Shown here: one piece after another, positions 42,759 through 50,787 of the stretch
Layout: the number at the start of each line of letters is the position of its first letter
How positions within the stretch are numbered: position 1 is the stretch's first letter
NCBI RefSeq assembly: GCF_029814825.1
Contig: NZ_CP122379.1
Location: 1,984,001 to 2,048,000 of the forward strand
Origin: Aequorivita marisscotiae
GTDB lineage: Bacteria; Bacteroidota; Bacteroidia; Flavobacteriales; Flavobacteriaceae
DNA length: 64,000 bases
Direction: 5' to 3'
Program-made: the position numbers and the translations under genes
Notes under the pieces: model-generated
Told to the model about the DNA's origin: nothing
The model's input: only the letters and a program-made list of their open reading frames with translations
The model's database searches: none

Positions 42759-43430
42759 ATGAAACTTAAAAACGTAGATCAAAAGGAACCTACAGAAGCA
42801 TTGATAATAGAGAAAATTCTCGACGGACAAATTGAACTTTTTGAAATTTTAATGAGACGTTACAACGAATTGCTATATAGAACCATTAGAAGCTATATAA
42901 GTACAGAAAGCGATGCGGAAGACACTATGCAAGATACTTACATCAAGGCATTTCAGAAACTGTATCAGTTTAAAAATGAAGCAAAATTTTCAACTTGGCT
43001 CATCCGAATAGGAATAAACGAAGCACTGCAAAGAAAGCGTAAAGCGCAAAAACTTAGAACTATTGCCATACAGCAAGAAGACAGAGTGCTACAGATTGAA
43101 GATCGCACAATTATGGATCCTGAACGCAAAACTATGTATAAAGAATCGTCACATTTTATGGAAAAAGCGATAGATACGCTGCCCGAAAAATACAAAATCG
43201 TGTATATGCTAAAAGAAGTGGAAGGCATTGGTATTTCAGAAATTTCCAGCAGCTTAGATCTTACCAACAGCAACGTTAAGGTGCGCTTACACCGAGCCCG
43301 TATCATGCTTCGCGATTCAATATTGTCGCTTACAGATCATACCACTGTTTTTGATTTTGGCAATTCAAAATGCGATAAGATTGTTGCCAATGTAATGGAC
43401 TATATTTTTAACCTGAATCCGCAACATTAA
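42759..43430 (+). CDS. ECF-type RNA polymerase sigma factor
   Basis: A 223-aa sigma-70-family factor with region 2 (about 25-95, containing DAEDTMQDTYIKAF and FSTWLIRIG) and region 4 (about 133-190, with IDTLPEKYKIVYML and SNSNVKVRLHRAR). The C-terminus carries an extra FGNSKCDKIVANVM element seen in some Bacteroidota ECF groups. No anti-sigma gene follows. The TonB receptor and PepSY genes downstream, 129 bp away, may be its regulon. It likely directs transcription of a stress or uptake regulon. Confidence 0.9.
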   Translation: MKLKNVDQKEPTEALIIEKILDGQIELFEILMRRYNELLYRTIRSYISTESDAEDTMQDTYIKAFQKLYQFKNEAKFSTWLIRIGINEALQRKRKAQKLRTIAIQQEDRVLQIEDRTIMDPERKTMYKESSHFMEKAIDTLPEKYKIVYMLKEVEGIGISEISSSLDLTNSNVKVRLHRARIMLRDSILSLTDHTTVFDFGNSKCDKIVANVMDYIFNLNPQH

Positions 43431-43559
43431 AAGGACATTGTTAATAGCTACATACTTTTAATGAAAGAAGATATTATGGAGTCCGAGGATTCTGTATTGC
43501 ATAAATCGAAATAAAATCATCATAAAATTATAGTAGTTACCTAATAAACATATAAGGCT

Positions 43560-45920
43560 ATGAGTTTATTTTCCGATGAATTAAAACGTGTTATTATTTT
43601 TGGTTTCCTTATTGTCAACATTGTTAGCTATAGTCAGAAGACTTATACTGGAACTGTTTTAGATCAAAATGGACAGCCATTATCAGGAGTGGAAATTATG
43701 TTGGAAAAACACTCTTCTAAAGGAACTATAAGCGATTTCCACGGGAATTTTAAAATTAATTTAGAATCTGAAACCCTTGTTAAAATAACGCATTTAGGAT
43801 ATAAACCTGTACGCTTAACTCTTTCCAAAAAATTTACTACCATTATCCTTGAATTGGATTCCGAACTTTTGAATGAAGTTGTTATTTCTGCAAGCCGCGA
43901 GCAGCAAAATAGGCGCGATATTCCAGCTGCTATCAGCGTGCTAAGTCCAACTACTATTGAAAACACTAAAGCGGTAGAGCTGGAGCAGCTTGTTAATCAG
44001 GTGCCCGGGGTCTTTATGTCTGCATCTACCGTGGCGAGCAATGAAGAACATATGATGGCCGTTCGTTCACCAATTACTACCAAGGCGCTTTTTCTTTATT
44101 TGGAAGATGGTATTCCCATTAGGATAACGGCAGTATTTAACCACAATGCATTATTGGAAATGAACGGAACATCTTTCCAAAAAATAGAAGTTTTAAAAGG
44201 ACCTTCATCTAGTATATATGGCAGCGATGCCATTGGAGGCAGTTTTAATTTTATAACGAAATCCCCAACTAAGGATTTCCGTTCAAGTGTAGGTTTTGAA
44301 ATCAATGATATGGGCCTTAAACGTTACGAGCTCGAAATGTCTCAATACACCACTGAAGACTTTGGGTTTTATATTGGGGGACATTATGTAGAAAGAAAAA
44401 ACGGACCAATGGCGCACAGCGATTATGAAAAATTTGCGCTCACCTTTAAAACGGTCCATCACGTTAGTAAGACAACATCTTGGAGCAATGTTATTGATTT
44501 AATCGATTATCGCTCAGATTCCAATGGCGATTTGAGTACTGTAGATTATGAAAATGGAAACTATGAAAGCGATCAGACTTTTACCGAAAGAGTAGCTAAA
44601 AGTTTTCGCTTCAGAAGTACGCTCACTAAAACATGGTCTTCAAAAAATAAAACAAACTTCAACTTTATATTTAGAAATAATGTACTTGGCCAAATACCCT
44701 TCTATCGGATAACGCAATTTAAAGATGATGGCCAGTTAACTGGTGAAGCAATAGGTGAAATAAACTCAGATCGGTTTAGGAGCATAGTTGGCTTGATACA
44801 GCATAAATTGGATTTCGATTTTAAAGAATCTACCCTTATTATCGGAGCGTCCTTGGATTTTACCCCGCAGGAATACACTGCTAACCCAATTGATATAATT
44901 GTGGACACAGAAACTGGACAGAACTTAGATTATCAATTAAACCCAGACAAGTTTATATTGAATTATACCGCTGATATTAACAATTTTGCGGGTTATTTGC
45001 AATACGAAATCTCCCCAGTAAACGCTTTAAAAATAACTACAGCTTTACGTTACGATAAGTTTGAATACAATTACAACAATCTAATTGAAAGCAGCGCTGG
45101 AGCAAAGGACACCTATTCAACATACAATCATTTTTCCCCGAAATTTGGTGTAAACTATAATATCTCTAATGCCTTTGGCACATACGCCAGCTACTCAAAC
45201 GGATTTACACCACCCCAAGCATCAGATCTTTACCGCAATAATTTTGTGGAAACGGGAGGTAATGTTTTTAAACTTAAACCGAGTACATACCACAATTTTG
45301 AAGTTGGAGGATATTATCAACCAAGCGTTAAGTTTAAATTTGATTTGTCGTTATACCTTTTAAATGGTGAGAATACATTGGTTAGTTTACGGGATGACAG
45401 CGACAATTTTTTTAACGCTAATATAGGGTCAACCCAATCGATGGGAATTGAATACGGTTTTAAATATCAATTTCTCCCTCAGTTTTCTATAGCACATAAT
45501 GGTAGTTTCGCCTCCCATCGCTACATTGATTTTTTTGATCGTGGCGTAAACTATTCGCACACTGACATGGCCGCTGCACCAAAAATCTTAGGTCAATCTC
45601 GCCTGAATTACACCCCAACATACTTTAAAGGATTTTCAATTGGGCTGGAATACGAAGTTGTTGGTGGCTACAATACCAGTTTTGAAGGACAGGCAATTAC
45701 AAATCAAAATTTACCGACCACTGCAACCTATCCCGGTCATCACGTTTTTAATTTGACTGCCTTGTTCAGAACTAAAAAAATTGAGCTATGGGGGCATTTA
45801 TTAAATGTTTTTGACACTCTTTATGCAGTCCGCTCAAGCTATAATGTATTTCGGAAGGAGAACACATTTACAGTAGGTAGTCCGCGTGCCTTTCACTTTG
45901 GTATTAAATATCATTTTTAA
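43560..45920 (+). CDS. TonB-dependent outer-membrane receptor
   Basis: A 786-aa receptor. Signal peptide (to about residue 25), a carboxypeptidase-regulatory-like domain (about 30-105, TGTVLDQNGQPLSGVEI), then a plug domain (about 115-230, with QQNRRDIPAAIS, EVLKGPSSSIYGSDAIGGSFNF) and a barrel to the C-terminal HFGIKYHF. The terminal aromatic residue is typical. Unlike FecA it has no N-terminal signalling domain for a FecR partner. Coupling to the PepSY protein 45 bp downstream makes siderophore, haem or other iron uptake the best guess. Confidence 0.92.
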   Translation: MSLFSDELKRVIIFGFLIVNIVSYSQKTYTGTVLDQNGQPLSGVEIMLEKHSSKGTISDFHGNFKINLESETLVKITHLGYKPVRLTLSKKFTTIILELDSELLNEVVISASREQQNRRDIPAAISVLSPTTIENTKAVELEQLVNQVPGVFMSASTVASNEEHMMAVRSPITTKALFLYLEDGIPIRITAVFNHNALLEMNGTSFQKIEVLKGPSSSIYGSDAIGGSFNFITKSPTKDFRSSVGFEINDMGLKRYELEMSQYTTEDFGFYIGGHYVERKNGPMAHSDYEKFALTFKTVHHVSKTTSWSNVIDLIDYRSDSNGDLSTVDYENGNYESDQTFTERVAKSFRFRSTLTKTWSSKNKTNFNFIFRNNVLGQIPFYRITQFKDDGQLTGEAIGEINSDRFRSIVGLIQHKLDFDFKESTLIIGASLDFTPQEYTANPIDIIVDTETGQNLDYQLNPDKFILNYTADINNFAGYLQYEISPVNALKITTALRYDKFEYNYNNLIESSAGAKDTYSTYNHFSPKFGVNYNISNAFGTYASYSNGFTPPQASDLYRNNFVETGGNVFKLKPSTYHNFEVGGYYQPSVKFKFDLSLYLLNGENTLVSLRDDSDNFFNANIGSTQSMGIEYGFKYQFLPQFSIAHNGSFASHRYIDFFDRGVNYSHTDMAAAPKILGQSRLNYTPTYFKGFSIGLEYEVVGGYNTSFEGQAITNQNLPTTATYPGHHVFNLTALFRTKKIELWGHLLNVFDTLYAVRSSYNVFRKENTFTVGSPRAFHFGIKYHF

Positions 45921-45965
45921 CGTTGGGCTTAATAAAAATGAGGTTTAACCACCTTGAAATTTTTT

Positions 45966-47216
45966 ATGAAAAAGAACCTTAAATTACACCAATGGTTGAT
46001 GAAATGGCATTTTATTTCAGGAGTAATTATTCTCCCATTTGTCTTGATACTATCAGTTACCGGATTTATATATCTTTTCAAGAATACCTATGAAAGCCCA
46101 CAGATTAGTGATTATCGGAACTTAGATGTAAAAAATGAGCGCCTCACTTTTCAGGAGCAATGGGAAATTGCCGGAAGAAATAGTAGTGTTAAACCACATT
46201 CCGTAATTCTTTCTGGTAAAACAGATGAAGCAACTGAATTTATTTCAGGAAAATTCGCAAATGTGTCTCATCTATTTGTTAATCCATATAATGGAGCCAT
46301 CACTGGTGAATTTATCGAAAATGAAAGCCCAATGGGGGAAGTTCGTAATATGCACGGATCGTTGTTTCTGGGTGTTTGGGGTGGCAGAATTATAGAGCTT
46401 GTTGGCTGCTGGTTATTCGTAATGCTGCTAACGGGAATTTACATTTGGTGGCCAGTTAAGAAATGGAGTGTATTTGGTTTTTTTATTCCGAGAATAAAGC
46501 GAGGGAGGCGTACGTTTTTCAGGGATATTCATGCAATTTCAGGTTTTTGGATTTCAATCTTACTCGTAATGATTCTGGCTGGAGGATTACCTTGGACGGA
46601 AGTTTTCGGAAATAATTTTAAAAAGCTCCAAAAAATCACGAACACGGGTTATCCTGCTACTTGGGACGGACAAGGACTGCAATCGTGGCCTACTAAAAAT
46701 GCAATGTCGCTTGATGAAATGATTCTAGTTGCAAAAAAATACCCGCTACTAGGAACAGTGAGTTTGCGTTTTCCCAAAGGTAAAGATGGAATATTTAGTG
46801 TTTCAAATACATATTACAAGAATCTAAACGCCCAAAAAGTTATCCATTTTGATCAGTATTCTGGCAGGGTGCTAGCCCTCCATAAATGGTCGGATGTGGG
46901 ATTTTTAATGCGAGGTAGAATGTGGTTAATGGCCTTCCATCAAGGTCAACTAGGAGCTTGGAACTTTCTACTTATTGCTTGTACCGCTTCCCTGTTGTTT
47001 ATTATGAGTCTTGCGGCTATCATTTCATATCTATTGCGAAAACCGAAGGGAAAGCTACAGGTTCCTAATGTGCCTTCCAATTTCCACCCTGGGAAATATA
47101 TTTTCTTAAGTATTGTAATTTTAGGGCTTATACTCCCTTTATTTGGATTGAGCGTATTGCTAATTGCCTTACTTAGCAGATTGCCATTAAGAAAAAAACA
47201 AGCTAAAAATTCTTGA
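45966..47216 (+). CDS. PepSY-associated transmembrane protein (putative ferric-siderophore reductase)
   Basis: An approximately 416-aa inner-membrane protein with about four helices (about 12-40, 140-162, 195-215, 335-365) plus a C-terminal pair. The first helix, KWHFISGVIILPFVLILSVTGF, with Trp-His at the membrane edge, is the PepSY_TM hallmark. Periplasmic PepSY-like loops follow. Such proteins are linked to siderophore-iron reduction with TonB receptors. ATG 45966 is preferred to TTG 45954. It lies 45 bp after the receptor stop, so they share an operon. Confidence 0.87.
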   Translation: MKKNLKLHQWLMKWHFISGVIILPFVLILSVTGFIYLFKNTYESPQISDYRNLDVKNERLTFQEQWEIAGRNSSVKPHSVILSGKTDEATEFISGKFANVSHLFVNPYNGAITGEFIENESPMGEVRNMHGSLFLGVWGGRIIELVGCWLFVMLLTGIYIWWPVKKWSVFGFFIPRIKRGRRTFFRDIHAISGFWISILLVMILAGGLPWTEVFGNNFKKLQKITNTGYPATWDGQGLQSWPTKNAMSLDEMILVAKKYPLLGTVSLRFPKGKDGIFSVSNTYYKNLNAQKVIHFDQYSGRVLALHKWSDVGFLMRGRMWLMAFHQGQLGAWNFLLIACTASLLFIMSLAAIISYLLRKPKGKLQVPNVPSNFHPGKYIFLSIVILGLILPLFGLSVLLIALLSRLPLRKKQAKNS

Positions 47217-47485
47217 TTTCTTTTGGGTGCATTCATAAATATACTTAAACTTTGGTCGTGGTAATCGGTATTAAATACGATGTGTGAAAGCTTAAAGCTA
47301 AATGACTAAAATTATTATTTCTAAAAATTTTATGATGCTATATTATTTATACTGCAAAAATTAAACATTGTCAATTATAAGTAATTTAGAAGTTTAAAGG
47401 ACAATTGCGGCTTATGAAATATATTTCAGACAATATTTTCTATAATTTTTCACATAAAAACTAAGGCTACAATTAAGAATGCCAT

Positions 47486-47493
47486 TATCTTTA
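47486..47493 (+). promoter_or_regulatory. Promoter -7 box for the PAP2 gene
   Basis: TATCTTTA, a near match to TAnnTTTG, lies 17 bp before the ATG. The 270 bp upstream (47217-47485) show no gene or clear structure. Confidence 0.55.
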
Positions 47494-47510
47494 GGGTTTT
47501 TCAAAATAAT

Positions 47511-48239
47511 ATGAGGCAAACCCTTTTTGAATTTATTGTGAAACTGGGAGCTTTCCTAAGACACACCTTTAGGAAAGATAATCCAAAGCTTCCGTATATT
47601 CTTATAGTGTTGGCAGCGTTAATTTTAGTAATTGCTGGAACGAGTATTTTTATTGAATTAACCGAAACATTAAAGGAAGAGGAATTAGATCTTTTTGATC
47701 AACAAATTGCAGAATTTGTAATTTCATTTCGTTCAGATACACTAACTAAGTACTTTGTTTTTATAACGAATATAGGTGATTTATACGGCTATATTATAAT
47801 GCTTATACTTGCAATTATAGCCTCCGTTTTATACTTTAAAAACTGGAAGTATATTCTTCAAACTGTTTTTGTTTTACTGTTGGCTTCAATCTCTAATGTA
47901 ATGTTAAAGCGCTTGGTAGATCGAGCACGCCCAGGTGGTGAACATTTGGTGGTTGTAGAAACCTTGAGCTACCCCAGTGGGCACGCTATGAGCGCCATGG
48001 CCTTTTATGGTTTTTTAATTTATTTATTCTCCAGATTTAAAATAAATAGATGGCTTAAATACCTTATTATCGCCGTATTGATAACCATGATTTTAAGCAT
48101 AGGCCTTAGCCGAATTTATCTCGGCGTCCATTTTCCCTCCGACGTTGCCGGTGGATATATTGCAGGGTTAATTTGGGTGTTTTTCTGTATTTTGCTTTTT
48201 AATCTCGCCGAAGTATTTAGAAGAGATCCAAAAGTGTAA
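47511..48239 (+). CDS. PAP2-family membrane phosphatase
   Basis: A 242-aa phosphatidic-acid-phosphatase-type-2 protein, about six helices. The three catalytic motifs are complete: KRLVDRARP (133-141), PSGH (155-158) and SRIYLGVHFPSD (200-211). It dephosphorylates a lipid phosphate such as undecaprenyl diphosphate, lipid A phosphate or phosphatidic acid at the periplasmic face. It stands alone with its own promoter. Confidence 0.9.
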   Translation: MRQTLFEFIVKLGAFLRHTFRKDNPKLPYILIVLAALILVIAGTSIFIELTETLKEEELDLFDQQIAEFVISFRSDTLTKYFVFITNIGDLYGYIIMLILAIIASVLYFKNWKYILQTVFVLLLASISNVMLKRLVDRARPGGEHLVVVETLSYPSGHAMSAMAFYGFLIYLFSRFKINRWLKYLIIAVLITMILSIGLSRIYLGVHFPSDVAGGYIAGLIWVFFCILLFNLAEVFRRDPKV

Positions 48240-48263
48240 TCTGTAAATACGTCTCTAAAAATT

Positions 48264-48371
48264 AAACCCTCCCCGTAGGATTCCCGTGCCTACTAAAACC
48301 TTCAATATTTTGTCTAAAATACACGTTCAGATAGTAAGGGTTCCTTAGCTTTGTACTGCAAGAGGGGAGGG
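48264..48371. repeat. Long-range inverted repeat with inner hairpins
   Basis: CCCTCCCC (48267-48274) pairs with GGGGAGGG (48364-48371) across 90 bp. GTAGG (48275-48279) and CCTAC (48289-48293) form an inner hairpin, and AAGGGTTCCTT another. A -7 box, TAGCTTTG, lies at 48346-48353. The G/C richness stands out in AT-rich DNA. It may be a structured leader or small RNA, or the ends of a former mobile fragment. Confidence 0.4.
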
Positions 48372-48446
48372 CTTATATTATTTTAGTCATAGCTATTCTA
48401 GCAAGGCTTAACCACAACGTCAATAGATTTTTGAGATAGCATTACA

Positions 48447-49154
48447 ATGATCAAAAAACGAATATTACAATTATTAGGCTTAGGCGTTTTTGGAATGCTG
48501 CTGTTAATCTTCATTTCAAATTATACCATTGCGAAAACAACCGAAAACAAAACATTTTCGAATGTTTCAACTATACAAAAAAATAGAGTTGGGCTATTAT
48601 TGGGTACAGCCAAATACTACAAAGAAGGTGGGATAAACCTATATTTTCAATATAGAATTGATGCCGCTGTGGCATTGTATAACAACAACAAAATTGATTT
48701 TATTTTGGTGAGTGGCGATAATAGAACGCTAAACTATAATGAACCTATAACCTTTAAAAAGGAATTAATTAAACGGGGAATCCCCGAAGAGATAATTTTT
48801 TTAGACTATGCAGGTTTCCGAACTTTAGACTCTGTAGTGCGCGCCAATGCAATTTTTGGACAAACCGAAATCACCATTATTTCGCAACAGTTTCACAATG
48901 AAAGAGCTATTTATATTGCCGAAAAAAAAGGAATCAACGCCATTGGGTTTAATGCCCGGGATGTTGATGGTGCTAATGGCATCAAGGTAAAATTGCGCGA
49001 ATACTTTGCGCGAACTAAAGCTTTTTTAGATATAATATTTCACGTTGAACCTAAATTTTACGGAGAATCCATTGAAATTAAAAGAGTAAAAAAAGTAGAT
49101 ACAATACTAAAAGTAGATAGTCTTGAAATAAAGCAAGCTGAAAATGAACTTTAA
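48447..49154 (+). CDS. SanA/YdcF-like DUF218 protein
   Basis: A 235-aa protein with an N-terminal membrane anchor (about residues 8-28) and a DUF218-type domain. Matching features are VGLLLGTAKYYKEGG, LVSGDNRTLNYNEP, DSVVRANAIFG and ISQQFHNERAIYIA, as in SanA (vancomycin exclusion at high temperature) proteins. It is thought to act in the envelope. Its last codons overlap the next gene by 11 bp (49144-49154), so they are translationally linked. Confidence 0.85.
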   Translation: MIKKRILQLLGLGVFGMLLLIFISNYTIAKTTENKTFSNVSTIQKNRVGLLLGTAKYYKEGGINLYFQYRIDAAVALYNNNKIDFILVSGDNRTLNYNEPITFKKELIKRGIPEEIIFLDYAGFRTLDSVVRANAIFGQTEITIISQQFHNERAIYIAEKKGINAIGFNARDVDGANGIKVKLREYFARTKAFLDIIFHVEPKFYGESIEIKRVKKVDTILKVDSLEIKQAENEL

Positions 49155-49719
49155 GTATATAGACGAACAGACGTTCGCACATATTAATTATGCCGAAAAA
49201 CGATTGGAAATTGCCGAATATGAATATTGCACTTTTAACAATTGTAATTTTTCAAACAGTTTGCTCTCCGAAATCAAGTTTTCGGAATGTGAGTTTATTC
49301 AGTGCAATTTCAGCAATGCTAATTTGGCAAACGCTTCTTTTCAGGATGTAAAGTTTGCAAATTGCAAAATGCTCGGTTTGCAATTTGAAGCATGCAGTCA
49401 ATTTGGTTTCGCCGCAACTTTTCAGAGCTGCCAATTAGATCATTCAATTTTCTTTAAAGTGAAATTGAACAGAAGCAACTTCTTAAATTCGCAATTAAAA
49501 GGGGTAGATTTTAGCGAAGCAGATTTAAAAAAATCGAAACTCATTGGCTGTAACTTGCAAGATGCAACTTTTCAAAATACAATTCTGGAGTTGGCAGATT
49601 TCCGAAACGCGACTAATTATTCCATAGATCCCGAACAAAACCGAATAAAAGCAGCAAAATTTTCGATGCCAGATGTTGTAGGGCTTTTGGATAAATATCT
49701 GCTTAAAATTGAAAACTGA
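49144..49719 (+). CDS. Pentapeptide-repeat protein
   Basis: A 191-aa protein dominated by A(D/N)LXX-type pentapeptides forming a right-handed quadrilateral beta-helix: for example CTFNNCNF, CNFSNANLANASF, LNRSNFLNS, VDFSEADLKKSKL and CNLQDATFQN. Qnr/MfpA proteins have this fold and mimic DNA, but nothing here shows gyrase binding. The start overlaps the SanA-like gene by 11 bp, suggesting a joint role. Confidence 0.85.
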   Translation: MNFKYIDEQTFAHINYAEKRLEIAEYEYCTFNNCNFSNSLLSEIKFSECEFIQCNFSNANLANASFQDVKFANCKMLGLQFEACSQFGFAATFQSCQLDHSIFFKVKLNRSNFLNSQLKGVDFSEADLKKSKLIGCNLQDATFQNTILELADFRNATNYSIDPEQNRIKAAKFSMPDVVGLLDKYLLKIEN

Positions 49720-49768
49720 TTTTTTCGAAACTACTTTTTACAGAAAAATTTTAATTGCCCTTAAAATC

Positions 49769-49990
49769 CTACTTCTTTCTAAAACACTGAGTTTTTATAG
49801 TGAAACTGATTTCCATTTTTAAGAACTTTAGTACCCGCGGCCGTATAAAACCATAAATATAGTTTGATTTCATTTCGGCATCTATCGCTTTGTTTCCTCG
49901 ATTATCAGAAACTGAATATTGCGTACTTGTAAATTCAAATAAATCGCTAAGATTTAATACGCTTTGTAGCTTTAAAATTGTAAAGACTAA
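49769..49990 (-). pseudogene. Possible gene remnant (73 codons)
   Basis: On the minus strand 73 codons (49990 to 49772, stop 49769-49771) are open and coding-like in composition, with segments such as LNLSDLFEFTSTQYS and YIYGFIRPRVLKFLKM. There is no initiator before an internal Met about 40 codons in. I do not recognise the family. It may be the 3' part of a lost gene or chance. Confidence 0.3.
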
Positions 49991-50030
49991 TTAGAATGAT
50001 TATCTTTGTAACTAACTAATTTTAACGCAT

Positions 50031-50144
50031 ATGGCAGCGATTTACTTTCTAAATACCAAAAAAAATCCTTCGGGGTTAGCGCTGTCATTATCTTATCTGC
50101 ACGACGATATTTTTTTAAAAAATTCCAAAGAGTTTATTGATTAA
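50031..50144 (+). pseudogene. Possible truncated tyrosine-recombinase N-terminus
   Basis: A 37-codon frame, MAAIYFLNTKKNPSGLALSL then SYLHDDIFLKNSKEFID and TAA. A good TATCTTTG promoter box lies at 50001-50008. The pattern M-A-x-I-x-F-L-x-x-K, then L-x-L-x-x-x-Y-x-H resembles the Arm DNA-binding N-terminus of Bacteroidota phage-type integrases. The core catalytic domain is missing. A small inverted repeat, CCCTGTT-9-AACAGGG, follows at 50146-50168. The rest of 49720-50316 shows no intact gene. Confidence 0.3.
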
Positions 50145-50316
50145 TCCCTGTTTCGACTCAGAACAGGGCTACTCATTATTATTCTTAAAATTTAATCTGT
50201 TTTCTTCTTAACACTACTGTACCATTTACAAAAAGCAGCTCAATATATTGTGCGCTATTTTGAATGATTGAGTCACAACTACGCAGTATGGAGAAGAGAA
50301 TTTAAAAAAATATACT

Positions 50317-50691
50317 ATGTCAAAAAATGTAATTTTAACAACCGGAATATACGACATGATTAAAGATCATGTTCGACGAAATAAAGTAACCAAACAAGAA
50401 GAAGAACTTTTAGTTCTAGAATTAAAAGACGCCGAACAGGTTTATAGACGAGACCTGCCAAATGATATTGTTACAGTTAATCGACGTGTAAAAATTAAAG
50501 ATCATACGGTAAACAAAGAAAAGGAATATATGTTTGTGTCCTCTAATAAAGCAAATAATAAAAAAGGGAAAACGTCTATTTTATGCGATGTTGCCGTTGC
50601 CACAGTTGGGAGGCAGGTAGGCGATATAATAAATTGGCCCTTTAAGGATGGAGAAAGAAAACTGGAAATTTTAAAGGTTGAAAATATTTAA
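50317..50691 (+). CDS. GreA/GreB C-terminal domain (Rnk-like) protein
   Basis: A 124-aa protein with the FKBP-like C-terminal domain of GreA/GreB transcription cleavage factors, as in Rnk. Key parts are DIVTVNRRVKIKD and VAVATVGRQVGDIINWPFKDG; the long coiled-coil of Gre factors is reduced to a short helical stretch (about 5-40). It probably binds RNA polymerase near the secondary channel. It has its own terminator. Confidence 0.82.
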   Translation: MSKNVILTTGIYDMIKDHVRRNKVTKQEEELLVLELKDAEQVYRRDLPNDIVTVNRRVKIKDHTVNKEKEYMFVSSNKANNKKGKTSILCDVAVATVGRQVGDIINWPFKDGERKLEILKVENI

Positions 50692-50700
50692 CCTTCAAGA

Positions 50701-50739
50701 AAAAGGGCCTTTGCTGTAAAAATGCATAGGCCCTTTTTT
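50701..50739 (+). terminator. Intrinsic terminator after the Gre-like gene
   Basis: AAAAGGGCCT (50701-50710) pairs with AGGCCCTTTT (50728-50737) around a 17-nt loop, followed by T residues. Confidence 0.9.
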
Positions 50740-50787
50740 AATTGCTTACTTGGCCACGCGGCTAAAAATACACAACTTCATTAGCCT

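Noticed and set aside
43461..43514. 17-codon frame after the ECF sigma gene as an anti-sigma protein
   Set aside because: Too short for any anti-sigma domain and no recognisable sequence; probably chance.
49144..49719. Qnr-type quinolone resistance protein
   Set aside because: The pentapeptide fold is shared, but there is no loop pattern or context that shows gyrase protection.
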